From Aegilops tauschii subsp. strangulata (Eukaryota > Streptophyta > Magnoliopsida > Poales > Poaceae), in the NCBI RefSeq assembly GCF_002575655.3, contig NC_053037.3, forward strand, positions 451,577,793-451,641,792: 64,000 nucleotides of DNA, given 5' to 3'. Position 1 is the stretch's first letter. Every line of letters starts with the position of its first letter. Of this stretch, positions 1 to 10,768 are shown one piece after another. The notes beneath the pieces were generated by a model. That model was not told the DNA's origin and made no database searches. It was given only the letters and a program-made list of their open reading frames with translations. The position numbers and the translations under genes are program-made.

Positions 1-95
1 TCGAATTTCACTCAATTTCACTCATCAACCAAACAATCAATCATAACTATCTATTTATTATAACATTCCAAAATTTAGAATTTTGGGATGTTACA
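1..95 (-). mobile_element. terminal piece of a Gypsy-type LTR, cut by the window edge
   Basis: The stretch ends in ...GGGATGTTACA. Read on the minus strand it therefore opens TGTAACATCCC followed by an AAATTT-rich palindromic stretch, a common start for long Triticeae Gypsy LTRs. The long LTR at 36835-41500 has the same terminus (TGTAATATCCC on the minus strand), so these may be related families. Only the first 95 bases of the LTR are in the window. Confidence 0.5.
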
Positions 96-599
96 TGTAC
101 TCCAACTTTACCATGGCTTATACCCACCAATACAAACCATAGATTCAACAAAATAAGCACACAATGCAAAGAAAACAGAATCTGTCAAAAATAGAACTGT
201 ATGTAGCAATCAGAAAACTTCGAATACTTCTGTAACTCCAAAAATTCTAAAAAATTAGAACAACGTCGGCAATTTGTATAAAAATCTTGTGTACAAAAAT
301 CAGGATTTTATCGCGCTTTTGTTAAAATTAAATTTGCTTTACTGCACACAAAAGTTTCTATTTTTCAACAAGATCAAATCAACTATCACCGAACATGATC
401 CCAAAGGCTTTGGTTGGCTCAAACACTAATTATAACATAAAAACCCAATCATAACAGTAGCATAGTTGTGCAAACACTCAAGAATAGAAATAAAAAGACA
501 AAAATAAATTTTATTCATTGGGTTGCCTCCCAACAAGCGCTATTGTTTTATGCCCCTAGCTAGGCATAATGCATAGATCTAAGTGTTTTCATCTTTATT

Positions 600-1217
600 T
601 CAAGATCCATAAGATGCCCTCATGATTGATTCATATGGTGGCTTAATTCTTGTTCTAAGGAGTGGAAATTGAAATTTAATATTGCCTTCTTTCATATCAA
701 TCACGGCACTAATAGTACGTAAAAACGGTCTACCAAGTATAATAGGACAAGACGGATTGCAATCAATATCAAGAACAATAAAATCTATGGGCACATAATT
801 CCTATTTGCAAGAATAAGAACATCATTAATTCTTCCCATAGGCTTTTTAATACTAGAATCCGCCAAGTGCAAATTTAAAGAACATTCTTCAATATCGGTA
901 AGACCAAGCACATCACATAGAGATTTCGGAATTGTAGAAACACTAGCACCCAAGTAATATAAAGCGAAACACTCATAAATTTTAACCTTTACTTTAGTAG
1001 TAGGTTCCCATTTAGCATGTAATCTTCTAGGGATTGAAATCTCTAATTCCAATTTTTCTTCCAAAGCTTTCATCATAGCATCAACGATATGTTTAGTAAA
1101 AGCTTTATTTTGTTCATAAGCATGGGGTGAATTTATCATGGATTGCAACAAAGAAATAAAATCAATCAAAGAACAATTATCATAATTAAAGTCTTTGTAA
1201 TCCAAAAGAGTGGGCAC
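600..1217 (-). pseudogene. Gypsy retropepsin-like aspartic protease, active-site Asp lost
   Basis: The 205-residue reading frame matches the retropepsin-like domain that follows gag in plant Gypsy elements. The region around residues 85-100 (ALYYLGASVSTIPKSL) aligns with the usual D-L-G-A-S-V-N/S active-site loop, but the Asp is replaced by Tyr. The later ILGRPFLR motif, the second conserved block of the family, is intact. In a working element this protease would mature the Gag-Pol polyprotein inside the particle. With the catalytic residue gone and no pol downstream, it should be inactive. The frame lies about 170 bases downstream of the gag frame and in a different frame, which also suggests decay. 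Confidence 0.75.
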
Positions 1218-1386
1218 ATCACTAGTAAAGTTTTGACCTCTCTAAACCCACTTTTATCAATTTTCTTAACAAGATTTTCACCCTCCAAATTACCGGGATG
1301 CCTTCTAACTAAAGTTCACTCTTCTTTAGTCCCTTTATCATCAATTTTAATTTTACTAAACAAGAAATCAATAGAAGAAACACCAA

Positions 1387-2578
1387 TCATATTAAGATCT
1401 TCATCATTTTATGAAACCAATCACTAGAAAACGCTTTTTCTAAAAATTCTCTTTTAGCTCTAAGCATAGCGGTTATTTTGTTACTTTCATCCATAGAAAC
1501 ATAGAAAGCTTTAATTGATTCTTCAACCTTGGGCACAAACAATTTCATCTTGAGATTTTCTACATCATGAGAAATTCTATCAATCCTTCTAGACATATCA
1601 TCAATCTTATTCAACTTTTCTTCTATCGTATTATTGAAAACTTTTTGAGCATTGATAAATTCTTTAATATTATTCTCAAGATCAGAGGTGTTCCTATTAT
1701 TATTATTATAAGAAGGATTACCATAGGAATTATCATAATTATTAGAGGGATTACTAGGAAAAGGCCTAGGATTAAAATTACCTCTATAAGCATTGTTATT
1801 AAAATTATTTCGAGAGACAAAATTCACATCTACAGCATCACTATTTTGCTCAATCAAAGTAGACACAGGCACATCATTAAGATCAATAGGAGCACTTTTA
1901 TTAGAAACCAACTTCATAAGAGCATCAACTTTTTCACTCAAAGAATATATTTCCTCAACCGCATTAACCTTTTTACTAGTAGGTGCTCTTTCGGTATGCC
2001 ATTGTGAATAATTTGCCTTAATATTGTCTAACAATTTAGTAGCTTCACCCAAAGTAATTTCCACAAAAGTACCACTCATGGCGGAATCTAAGAGATTTCT
2101 AGCATAATTTTTTTGTATGATCATCCAAAGATTTAAACCATGAGTAGGACAATTTCTTAGCATCAATTTCATTCTTTCCCAAGATTGCAACATGTTCATG
2201 CTCAAGTTGCTTAAAATTCATGATTTTCGTCCTAAGGGAAATAATTTTTGTGGGCGGAAAATACTTAGTAATAAAAGCGTCTTTGCACTTATCACAAGAA
2301 TCGATACTATTGCGAGGCAAAGAAGAAAACCAAGATTTTGCACGGTCTCGCAAAGAAAACGAGAATAATTTCAACTTCACAATATCATTGTCCACATCTT
2401 TTTTCTTTTGCATATCAGATAATTCCACGAATATGTTAAGATGGGACGCGGCATCCTCATTAGGAGTACCAGAAAATTGATCTTTCATAACAAGATTCAA
2501 CAAAGCGGCATTAATATCACAGGATTCCGCAACTTGGTATTTTCTTGAGACATCCCAACTACGCAAACAAGATTGCAC
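1387..2578 (-). pseudogene. Gypsy gag, split by a frameshift
   Basis: Two overlapping minus-strand frames (2578-2099 and 2205-1387) together cover a plant Gypsy Gag. The first carries the retrotransposon gag core (LRDRAKSWFSSLP, then FITKYFPPTK and FKQLEHEH). The second continues with SWERMKLMLRNCPTHGLN, an EATKLLDNIKANYSQW block, an Asn-rich linker and a C-terminal coiled-coil-like stretch. The switch of frame around 2160-2205 shows a small indel. No CCHC zinc knuckle is visible. Gag would form the cytoplasmic particle that packages element RNA; this copy cannot make it in one piece. Confidence 0.8.
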
Positions 2579-2786
2579 ACAAAAACAGATCTGACGAAAA
2601 AATGGCGATCAAAAAAGAGGATGAATAAAATGGCAAATTTTTGTGAAGAGGGGGAGATGAAAACAAGAGGCAAATGGCAAATAATGTAAATTGCAAGGAG
2701 CTGAGATTTATGATTAGGAACCAGATAGATGTTGATGATGTCTCCTCGGCAACAACACTAGAAACTCATTTTTGATGCGGCTTGAA

Positions 2787-4199
2787 TGATACGTCTCCAA
2801 CATATCTACTATTTCTCACGCTTTTCCTCTTGTTTTGGACTCTAATTTGCATGATTTGAATGAAACTAACCCCGGACAGACGCTGTTTTCAGCAGAACTA
2901 CCATGGTGTTGTTTTTGTGCAGAAATAAAAGTTCTCGGAATGGAACGAAACTTTGCAAGGATTTTTTATATCAATAATAAGAATTTCTGGAGCCAAGACC
3001 CACTAGAGAGGGGCCCCTGGTTGGGCACAACCCACCAGGGCGCGCCCCCCTCTCCTGGCGCGCCCAGGTGGGTTGTACCCACCTGGTGGCCCCGGTAACG
3101 ACCCCCCTGATACTATTAATTCACATTATTACAGAAAAAATCAAGGAGAAAGAATTATCGCGATTCACGAGACGGAGCCGCCGCCAAGCCCCATTCTTAC
3201 TCGGGAGGGTAGATCTGGAGTCCGTTTGGGGCTCCGGAGAGGGGGATCTTCGTTCTTCGTCATCACCAACCTATCTCCATCGCCAATTCCATGATGCTCC
3301 CCACCGGGAGTGAGTAATTCCTTCGTAGGCTCACTGGTCGGTAAGGAGTTGGATGACATTCATCATGTAATCGAGTTAGTTTTGTTAGGGCCCGATCCCT
3401 AGTATCCACTATGTTCTTAGATTGATGTTGCTATGACTTTGCTATGCTTAATGCTTGTCACTTTGGGCTCGGGTGCCATGAACTCAGATCTGAACCATTT
3501 ATGAATTCATCATTATATCCATGTTTTAGATCCGATCTTGCAAGTTATAGGCACCTACTACGTGTTATGATCCGGCAACCCCGGAGTGACGACAACTGGG
3601 CCCACTCCCGGTGATGACCGTAGTTTGAGGAGTTCATGTATTCACTATGTGTTAATGCTTTGTTCCGGTTCTTTATTAAAAGGAGGCCTTAATATCCCTT
3701 AGTTTCCAATATGGACCCCGCTGCCACAGGAGGGTAGGACAAAAGATGTCATGCAAGTTCTTTTAATAAAGCACGTATGACTATTTACGGAATACATGCC
3801 TACATTATATCGATGAACTGGAGCTAGTGTCGTATCGCCCTAGGTTATAACTGTTACATGATGAATATCATCCAACAAGTCACCGATCCAATGCATACGA
3901 ATTTATTTATATTGTTCTTGCTGCGTCACTATTGCTATCATCACTGTTACACTTCCTACAAACTACTGCTACCACTGTTACTGTTACCGTTGCTGTTGTC
4001 ACTACTATCAAAACTATCAAACTACTTTGCTACTGATCACTTTGCTGCTGAAAATTAATCTCCAGGTGTGGTTGAATTGACAACTCAGCTACTAATACCT
4101 TCAAATATTATTTGTCTCCCCTTGTGTCGAATCTATAAATTTGGGTTGAATACTCTACCCTCGAAAATTGTTGCGATCCCCTATACTTGTGGGTTATCA
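2787..4199 (-). mobile_element. Gypsy LTR (5' LTR of the minus-strand element to its left)
   Basis: It begins TGATACGTCTCCAACATATC and ends ACTTGTGGGTTATCA, giving the TG...CA ends of an LTR, 1413 bp long. As the gag/protease next to it are on the minus strand, the LTR reads right to left (TGATAACCCACAAGTATAGG first). The same family, cut short, is at 35154-35607 in the opposite orientation. It contains the GC-rich leader at 3000-3300 and the AT-rich, CTG/CTA-rich stretch at 3900-4060. Short frames within it are by-products. Confidence 0.8.
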
Positions 4200-4200
4200 T

Positions 4201-5779
4201 TGGACTACGTCGATATTTCCGCAAAGAGGAAGAGGTGATGCAACACAGCTACGGTAGGTATTTCCCTCAGTGATGAGACCAAGATTATCGAACCAGTAGG
4301 AGAACCACGCAACACTATGTAAATGGTACCTGCACACATATAAAAAATACTTGCAACTCGACGTGTAAGAGGGGTTGTCAATCCCTCCCGGGTAAAAAGA
4401 TAGATAAAATTATAGTAGATTGGATAAATAGATCTCGCGGGAGCGCGAGATAAAATAAATAACAAAAAAGTGCAGCAAGGTATTTTTGGGTTTTTGGATT
4501 AATAGATCTGAAAATAAAAGCGAATAAAAATAGATCTCGAAGGCAAATATGATAAAGAAGAGACCCGGGGGCTGTAGATTTCACTAGTGGCTTCTCTCAA
4601 GAAAAATAGCATACGGTGGGTACACAAATTACTGTTGGGCAATTGATGGAACTTCAAATAATTATGACGATATCCAGGCAATGATCATTATACAGGCATC
4701 ACGTCCAACTTTAGTAGACCGACTCCTGCCTGCATCTACTACTATTACTCCACACATCGACCGCTATCCAGCATGCATCTAGTGTATTAAGTTCATGGAG
4801 AAACGAATTCATGCAATAAGAATGATGACATGATGTAGACAAGATCTATTCATGTAGGATTAGACCCCATCTTGTTATCCTTAATAGCAACAATACATAC
4901 GTGTCATTTCCCCTTCTGTCACTGGGATTGAGCACCATAAGATTGAACCCATCAAAAAGCACCTCTTCCCATGGCAAGAAAAATCGATCTAGTCGGCCTA
5001 ACTAAACCAAAGATTCGAAAAACAAATACGAGGCTATAAGTAATCATGCATATAAGAGATCAAAACTCAAATAACTTTCATGGATAAAATAGATCTGATC
5101 ATAAACTCAAGTTCATCGGATCCCAACAAACACACCGCAGAAAGAGATACATCAAATAAATCTCCAAGAGACCATTGTATTGAGAATCAAAAGAGAGAGA
5201 GAGAGAGAGAGAGAAAGCCATCTAGCTAGTAACTAAGGACCCGTAGGTCTACAATGAACTACTCATGCATCATCGAAGAGGCACCAATGAGGATGATGAA
5301 CCCCTCCGTGATGGTGTCTAGATTAGATATGTGGTTTATGGAACTTGCGGCAACTGGAATTGTGTTTTGTCGACTCTCCTAGGGTTTTTGGAATACTGGG
5401 GTATTTATAGAGCAAAGAGGCAGTGCGGGAGGCCACCGAGGTGGGCACAACCCACCAGGGCGCGCCTGGGCCCCCAGGCGTGCCCAGGTGGGTTGTGCCC
5501 CGCTCGGGGCACCCCTTTGGTACTTCTTTGGCCCATCCTTTGTCTTCTGGCCCAGAAAAATTCTCCAAAAAGTTTCGCTGCGTTTGGACTCCATTTGGTA
5601 TTGATTTTCTGCCAAGTAAAAGACAAGCAAAAAATAGCAACTTGCACTGGGCACTATGTCAATAGGCTAGTCCCAAAGAATGATATAAAGTTGTCATAAA
5701 ATGATTGTAAAACATCCAATAATGATAATATAATAGCATGAAATAATAAAAAATTATAGATACATTGGAGACGTATCAG
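4201..5779 (-). mobile_element. second-family Gypsy LTR, minus orientation
   Basis: The block starts TGGACTACGTCG and ends GATACATTGGAGACGTATCA, so on the minus strand it opens TGATACGTCTCC. A TATA-like box (minus-strand CTATAAATAC, about 5401-5412) fits an LTR promoter driving minus-strand transcription. I see no matching 5-bp duplication at the two sides, so the left boundary is approximate and this may be a truncated piece rather than a solo LTR. Confidence 0.65.
5191..5215. repeat. (GA)n microsatellite inside the LTR
   Basis: About 12 uninterrupted GA dinucleotides. The partner LTR copy at 5780-6379 has only about four GA units at the equivalent place (near 5826), so the run has expanded or contracted since the two copies separated. 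Confidence 0.9.
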
Positions 5780-6379
5780 TTACATCAAACAGGTCTCCAA
5801 GAGACTATTGTATTGAGAATCAAAAGAGAGAGAGGAAGCCATCTAGCTACAAACTATGGACCCGTAGATCTACAATGAACTACTCACGCATCATCGGAGA
5901 GGCACCAATGAGGATGATGAACCCCTCCGTGATGGTGTCTAGATTGGATTTGTGGTTTCTGGAACTTGCCGCGGCTGGAATTGTGTTTCATCGACTCCCC
6001 TAGGGTTTTTGGATTTTCGGGGTATTTATAGAGCAAAGAGGTTCTGTGGGAGGCGGCCGAGGTGGGCACAGCCCACTAGGGCGCGCCCAGGTGGGTTGTG
6101 GTCCCCTCGGAGCCCCCTCTGGTACTTTCTTGGCCCATCGTGTGTCTTCTGGTCCAAAATAATTCTCCAAAAAGTTTCGCTGTGTTTGGACTCCGTTTGG
6201 TATTGATTTTCTGCGAAGTAAAAACAAGCAAAAAACAGCAACTGGAACTAGGCACTATGTCAAAGGGTTAGTCCCAAAAAATGATAAAAAGTTGCTATAA
6301 AATGATTGTAAAACATCCAAGAATGAGAATATAACAACATGGAACAATAAAAAATTATAGATACGTTGGAGACGTATCA
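5780..6379 (-). mobile_element. truncated tandem copy of the 4201-5779 LTR
   Basis: This 600-bp segment repeats 5150-5779 in the same orientation, from CTCCAAGAGAC(C/T)ATTG through to GATACGTTGGAGACGTATCA. It keeps the minus-strand TATA-like box (6021-6032). The two copies differ by many substitutions and by a deletion of about 30 bases in the GC-rich part near 6070. It abuts the longer copy directly at 5779/5780, which suggests an LTR-LTR recombination or truncation event. Confidence 0.7.
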
Positions 6380-6597
6380 TTGATATTTTGAAAGACATGG
6401 TTGCTTGTTGATATGCTTGAGTATTGAAATCTTCATGTCAAAACTAGACTTATTGCTTTGAATCATATAAAAGTCCAAATGTCCATGCTACAAAAGAAAA
6501 GAATATGTTATGAACATGATAGGCAATATCCCACATCAAAATTCTTTTTTTATCATTTACCTACTCGAGGACGAGTAAGAATTAAGTTTGGGGATGC
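6380..6597 (+). mobile_element. 3' end of a plus-strand Gypsy internal region with polypurine tract
   Basis: The segment ends ACTCGAGGACGAGTAAGAATTAAGTTTGGGGATGC, here described by its parts: an ACTCGAGGACGAG block, then AAGTTTGGGGATGC immediately before the LTR start TGATACGTCT at 6598. This is the polypurine tract arrangement of Triticeae Gypsy elements, where plus-strand DNA synthesis is primed. Nothing coding remains; everything upstream in the element is missing. Confidence 0.75.
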
Positions 6598-7379
6598 TGA
6601 TACGTCTACAAAGTATTTATAATTTTTGATTGTTCCATGCTATTATATTATCATTCTTGGATGTTTTACAATCATTGTATAGCAACTTTATATCATTTTT
6701 TGGGACTAACCTATTGACATAGTGCCCAGTGCCAGTTGCTGTTTTTTGCTTGTTTTTTACTTCGCAGAAAATCAATACCAAACGGAGTCCAAACGCAGGG
6801 AAGTTTTTGGAGATTTTTTCTCGACTAGAAGACACCTGTTGTGCCAAAGAAGTACCAGAGTGGGGCTCCGAGGGGAGCACAACCCACCTGGCCGCGCCAT
6901 ATGAGTCCACCATATAATAGATCTCGCAATAACACAAAATAAAATAAAGAAAGAAAATTTGCAGCAAGGTATTTTTGGGTTTTTGGAATAATAGATCTCG
7001 CAATACCTTGCTGCACTTTTTATTTATTTATTTTATTTTGTGTTATTGCGAGATCTATTATATGGTGGACTCATATGGCGTGCCCAGGTGGGTTATGCTC
7101 CCCTCGGAGCCCCCCTCTGGTACTTCTTTGGCCCAACAGGTGTCTTCTGGTCCAGAAAAAATCTCCAAAAAAGTTTTGTTGCGTTTGGACTCCATTTGAT
7201 ATTGATTTTCTGTGAAGTAAAAAACAAGCAAAAAACAGCAACTGGCACTGGGCACTACATCAATAGGTTAGTCCCAAAAAATGATATAAAGTTGCTATAA
7301 AATGATTGTAAAACATCCAAGAATGATAATATAACAGCATGGAACAATCAAAAATTATAAATATGTTGGAGATGTATCA
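6598..7379. repeat. head-to-head inverted pair of Gypsy LTR pieces (about 390-bp arms)
   Basis: 6598 to about 6981 is the beginning of a plus-oriented LTR (TGATACGTCTACAAAG...). About 7003-7379 is the reverse complement of the same stretch, ending ATATGTTGGAGATGTATCA. The two arms match along their length with scattered substitutions and meet around 6965-7005, where TAATAGATCTCGCAATA and GCAGCAAGGTATT motifs occur in both orientations. The pair forms a palindrome of about 780 bp. The left arm continues from the polypurine tract at 6584-6597, so it is the genuine 3' LTR start; the right arm was added in reverse. Confidence 0.8.
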
Positions 7380-7693
7380 GCGCCCCCAGGGGCGCGCTTA
7401 ATAGGCTTGTGGCCTCCTCGGGACTCCTCTGGCCCCCTCTCCAAGTCTTCCGGATGTCCTTTGGTCCAAGAAAAATCATCGCAAAAGTTTTATTCTGTTT
7501 GGACACCGTTTGATATTCCTTTTCTGTAAAACTCAAAAACAAGGGGAAAACAGAAACTGGCACTGGGCTCTGGGTTAATAAGTTAGTCCCAAAAATAATA
7601 TAAAATAGCATATTAATGCATATAAAACATCCAAAACAGATAATATAATAGCATGGAACAATCAAAAATTATAGATACGTCAGAGACGTATCA
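7380..7693 (-). mobile_element. further Gypsy LTR fragment, minus orientation
   Basis: The stretch ends ATAGATACGTCAGAGACGTATCA at 7693, again the reverse complement of a TGATACGTCTC start. It is diverged from the neighbours (AGTCTTCCGGATGTCC, GATATTCCTTTTCTGTAAAAC) and so belongs to another subfamily. Only about 310 bases are kept. Confidence 0.65.
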
Positions 7694-9498
7694 CCTCAGC
7701 TCCAACCGATCCATTCCCCTAACCCATAGAAACCCCCTGTCCCTCATCCACCCTTCCCCTCGTCCGCCAGAGCGCCGTAGCCCCGAGTTCACTGGTGCCC
7801 GCTGCCGCCGTCCCCTACAACCGCAGCCCTGCTCGACTCCGACCTCCTCAGCAGGCGTGAGTGGTACAGGCGGGTGTGGCTCGATCCCCTGATCATGCTG
7901 GTATGCTGCATATCTCGAGTGGTGGCCTACATCACTGGCGGTTGCCGTCGGGGTGTGCCCCTGTCCTTGCTTTTCCCGAGGGGAAAGAGATAGAAGACTA
8001 CCTGCCACTAGGCCCAGTAATTTAAGTGGAGGCGCATTTTCTAAAGTACGCTTTCCTTCGGGCAAAGCGTATTATGCCTCTATACTAGAGCAAAGTAAGT
8101 TTTTGCCGCACGAAGGCATATTCTTCAAAATGCGCTTTCTGATTCCAGCCACCGGCCGAAACCCTTAGATTGCGGACATTCACCCGTTAAGAGCAGAAAT
8201 GGACAGTTTCTGTTTGTTTTTCTGCCTAACGAACGGCCGTAATTTTTCAACCGTAACTTCGAATCAGGTGATTCCAAAGCCCACGTTTTCTATTCATCGA
8301 GCCCGTTCCGACGGTATCATTTTCACATTCTTGACACGTACTAAAAATGACCATTTTGCCCCTGCCCTATATTCAGCCCCCTTAGAGAGAGAATCTTTTC
8401 CGACAAATATTTCCGCGAGATGATCGCATTTCTTCCCGATGAATCCATCGACCCCAGGCAAGCCACACCCTGCATTTGCATGATTGCAATGCAATGCCAT
8501 GGTTTTGTTTAATAAACTTGCTTAAATTTTGCATTATCTAAATATGATTTATTCATGGCAATACTTGGAGAAATATTTGATCTTGCTACTGTCATGATTA
8601 TGCTTGGGTTCTTTATGACTAATATCTTGCAAGTGTGAGGATGCCATGTTACCTTTGGAGTATTAGGATCAATAGTTGCACTTTTATTATGATCATGATT
8701 ATCTTGAGAATATTTGCAGTAGTAGGAATGGCATGATGATTATATTATTTGGATTTCTCGTTTGATATTGCCATGATAGCATTGGATTATTAGGATCAAT
8801 ATATGTATATCTCATATTTAGTATTTTATCTATGGAGTTGATAATAATGATTTGGCTATATTATTCTTTGGGCAAGTGTGAGGATGCCATGTTACCTTTG
8901 GAGTATTAGGATCAATAGTTGCACTTTTATTATGATCATGATTATCTTGAGAATATTTGGAGTAGTAGGAATGGCATGATGATTATATTATTTGGATTTC
9001 TCGTTTGATATTGCCATGATAGCATTGGATTATTAGGATCAATATATGTATATCTCATATTTAGTATTTTATCTATGGAGTTGATAAAAATGATTTGGCT
9101 ATATTATTCTTTGGATTATTGGATGGATATTGTTATGACTTGAATCACATGTTGATATATGATATTGGAGTAACAGTTATCATAGATATACCTTGTGGAC
9201 AAATTACGACATTTCGTTGATCAGGTGCCACCGGATCGCGCTCACCAGTGCAGCCACACTAGCCTAGATGGGGAGGCCCTAATTTGGTCTATTGTCATGT
9301 CTCTCGTTGGTGCGTCCAATGAGGGAAGGTTATTTGTGCGTGCTACCCTGCCCCGGCTGGCGGCAATAACCTTGCATGCCCGGTTTGGACATATGTGCAC
9401 AGGTCCCCGTTTGGGACAGTTTTAGCCACAAGGTGGTAGTTTTGTTTGGCCATGACGGTGGCGGATGTCACGGGGTGACATCGGGGCCACCCTTGGTA
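7694..9498 (+). mobile_element. left part of an older LTR-like repeat, interrupted by Copia copy A
   Basis: This non-coding stretch continues on the far side of Copia copy A: joining 9503 to 33938 removes the insertion. It begins GC-rich (7694-8000), then holds a stretch typical of LTR leaders (GGCCGTAATTTTTCAACCG, CGACGGTATCATTTTCAC), then AT-rich sequence with a tandem duplication at 8629-9114. The right part ends GGGGTGCCACA near 34838. I infer an aged Gypsy LTR, but I did not find its true 5' boundary or identify the family. Confidence 0.5.
8629..9114. repeat. 243-bp tandem duplication
   Basis: 8629-8871 and 8872-9114 are nearly identical, each starting GCAAGTGTGAGGATGCCATG and ending near TTATTCTTTGG. 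By eye they differ at only a couple of positions (TTTGCAGTAG versus TTTGGAGTAG; GATAATAATG versus GATAAAAATG). The near identity inside an old repeat points to a recent unequal exchange or slippage event. Confidence 0.9.
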
Positions 9499-9503
9499 TG
9501 ACC

Positions 9504-10768
9504 TGAAGGAAATATTCCCTAGAGGCAATAATAAAGTTGTTATTTATATTTCCTTATATCATGATAAATGTTTATTATTCATGCTAGAATTGTATTAACC
9601 GAAAACTTAGTACATGTGTGAATACATAGACAAACAGAGTGTCACTAGTATGCCTCTACTTGACTAGCTCGTTGAATCAAAGATGGTTAAGTTTCCTAGC
9701 CATAGACATGAGTTGTCATTTGATTAACGGGATCACATCATTAGAGAATGATGTGATTGACTTGACCCATTCCGTTAGCCTAGCACTTGATCGTTCAGTT
9801 TATTTGCTATTGCTTTCTTCATGACTTATACATGTTCCTATGACTATGAGATCATGCAACTCCCGAATACCGGAGGAACACTTAGTGTGCTACCAAACGT
9901 CACAACATAACTGGGTGATTATAAAGGTGCTCTACAGGTGTCTCTGATGGTGTTTGTTGAGTTGGCATAGATCGAGATTAGGATTTGTCACTCCGATTGC
10001 CAGAGAGGTATCTCTGGGCCCTCTCGGTAATGCACATCACTATAAGCCTTGCAAGCAATGTGACTAATGAGTTAGTTGCGAGATGATGCATTACAGAACG
10101 AGTAAAGAGACTTGCCGGTAACGAGATTGAACTAGGTATTGAGATACCGACGATCGAATCTCGGGCAAGTAACATACCGATGACAAAGGGAACAACATAT
10201 GTTGTTATGCGGTTTGACCGTTAAAGATCTTCGTAGAATATGTGGGAGCCAATATGAACATCCAGGTTCCGATATTGGTTATTGACCGGAAACGTGTCTC
10301 GGTCATGTCTACATAGTTCTCGAACCCGTAGGGTCCGCACGCTTAACGTTCGGTGACGATCGGTATTATGAGTTTATGTGTTTTGATGTACCGAAGGTAG
10401 TTCGGAGTCTCGGATATGATCACGGACATGACGAGGAGTCTCTAAATGGTCGAGACATAAAGATCGATATATTGGATTACTATATTTGGACATCGGAATG
10501 GTTCCGGGTGAGTTCGGGCATTTACCGGAGTACCGGGAGGTTAGCGGAACCCCCCGGGAAGTATATGGGCCTTATTGGGCCATAGTGGGAGAGAGGAGAA
10601 GGGAGCCTAGGAGGGGGCGCCCCCCCAAGCCCAATCCGAATTGGGTGGGGGCCGCCCCCCTCCCCCTTTCCTTCCTCCTTCCTCCCCCTTCCTTCCTCTC
10701 CTAGTCCAACTAGGGAAGGGGGAATCCTACTCCCGGTGGGAGTAGGACTCCTCCAGGGCGCGCCATAG
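9504..10768 (+). mobile_element. 5' LTR of Copia copy A, truncated by the CACTA
   Basis: It matches the 3' LTR from its first base up to GGGCGCGCCATAG and stops there at the CACTA terminus. In the 3' LTR the TATA box (TTTATATAC, about 33496) lies about 30 bases beyond the matching point, so this LTR has lost its core promoter, transcription start and R/U5. It can no longer start transcription of the element. Confidence 0.9.

Larger units (their letters stand above)
96..2786 (-). mobile_element. internal region of a defective Gypsy retrotransposon (gag and protease only)
   Basis: This minus-strand block reads, from its LTR at 2787-4199 leftwards: a degenerate primer-binding region next to the LTR (minus strand GTTGTTGCCGAGGAGAC, resembling the GTTGCCGGGGAG stretch that follows many Triticeae Gypsy LTRs), then gag (2578-1387), then a retropepsin-like domain (1217-600). 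No reverse transcriptase, RNase H or integrase follows. The 96-599 part is AT-rich non-coding sequence containing a GGTTGCCTCCCAACAAGCGC motif that I recognise from other Triticeae Gypsy elements. The element looks non-autonomous, and its left side is joined to an unrelated LTR end at 95/96. Confidence 0.75.

Noticed and set aside
3858..4058. Leu/Ser/Tyr-rich small frame resembling a membrane peptide
   Set aside because: It lies in a CTG/CTA-rich part of a Gypsy LTR seen again, reversed, near 35330-35410.
9639..9824. Conserved 61-75-residue frames repeated at 9639, 32347, 44049 and 50856
   Set aside because: They are identical because they lie at the same place of the same LTR. LTRs of this group are non-coding.
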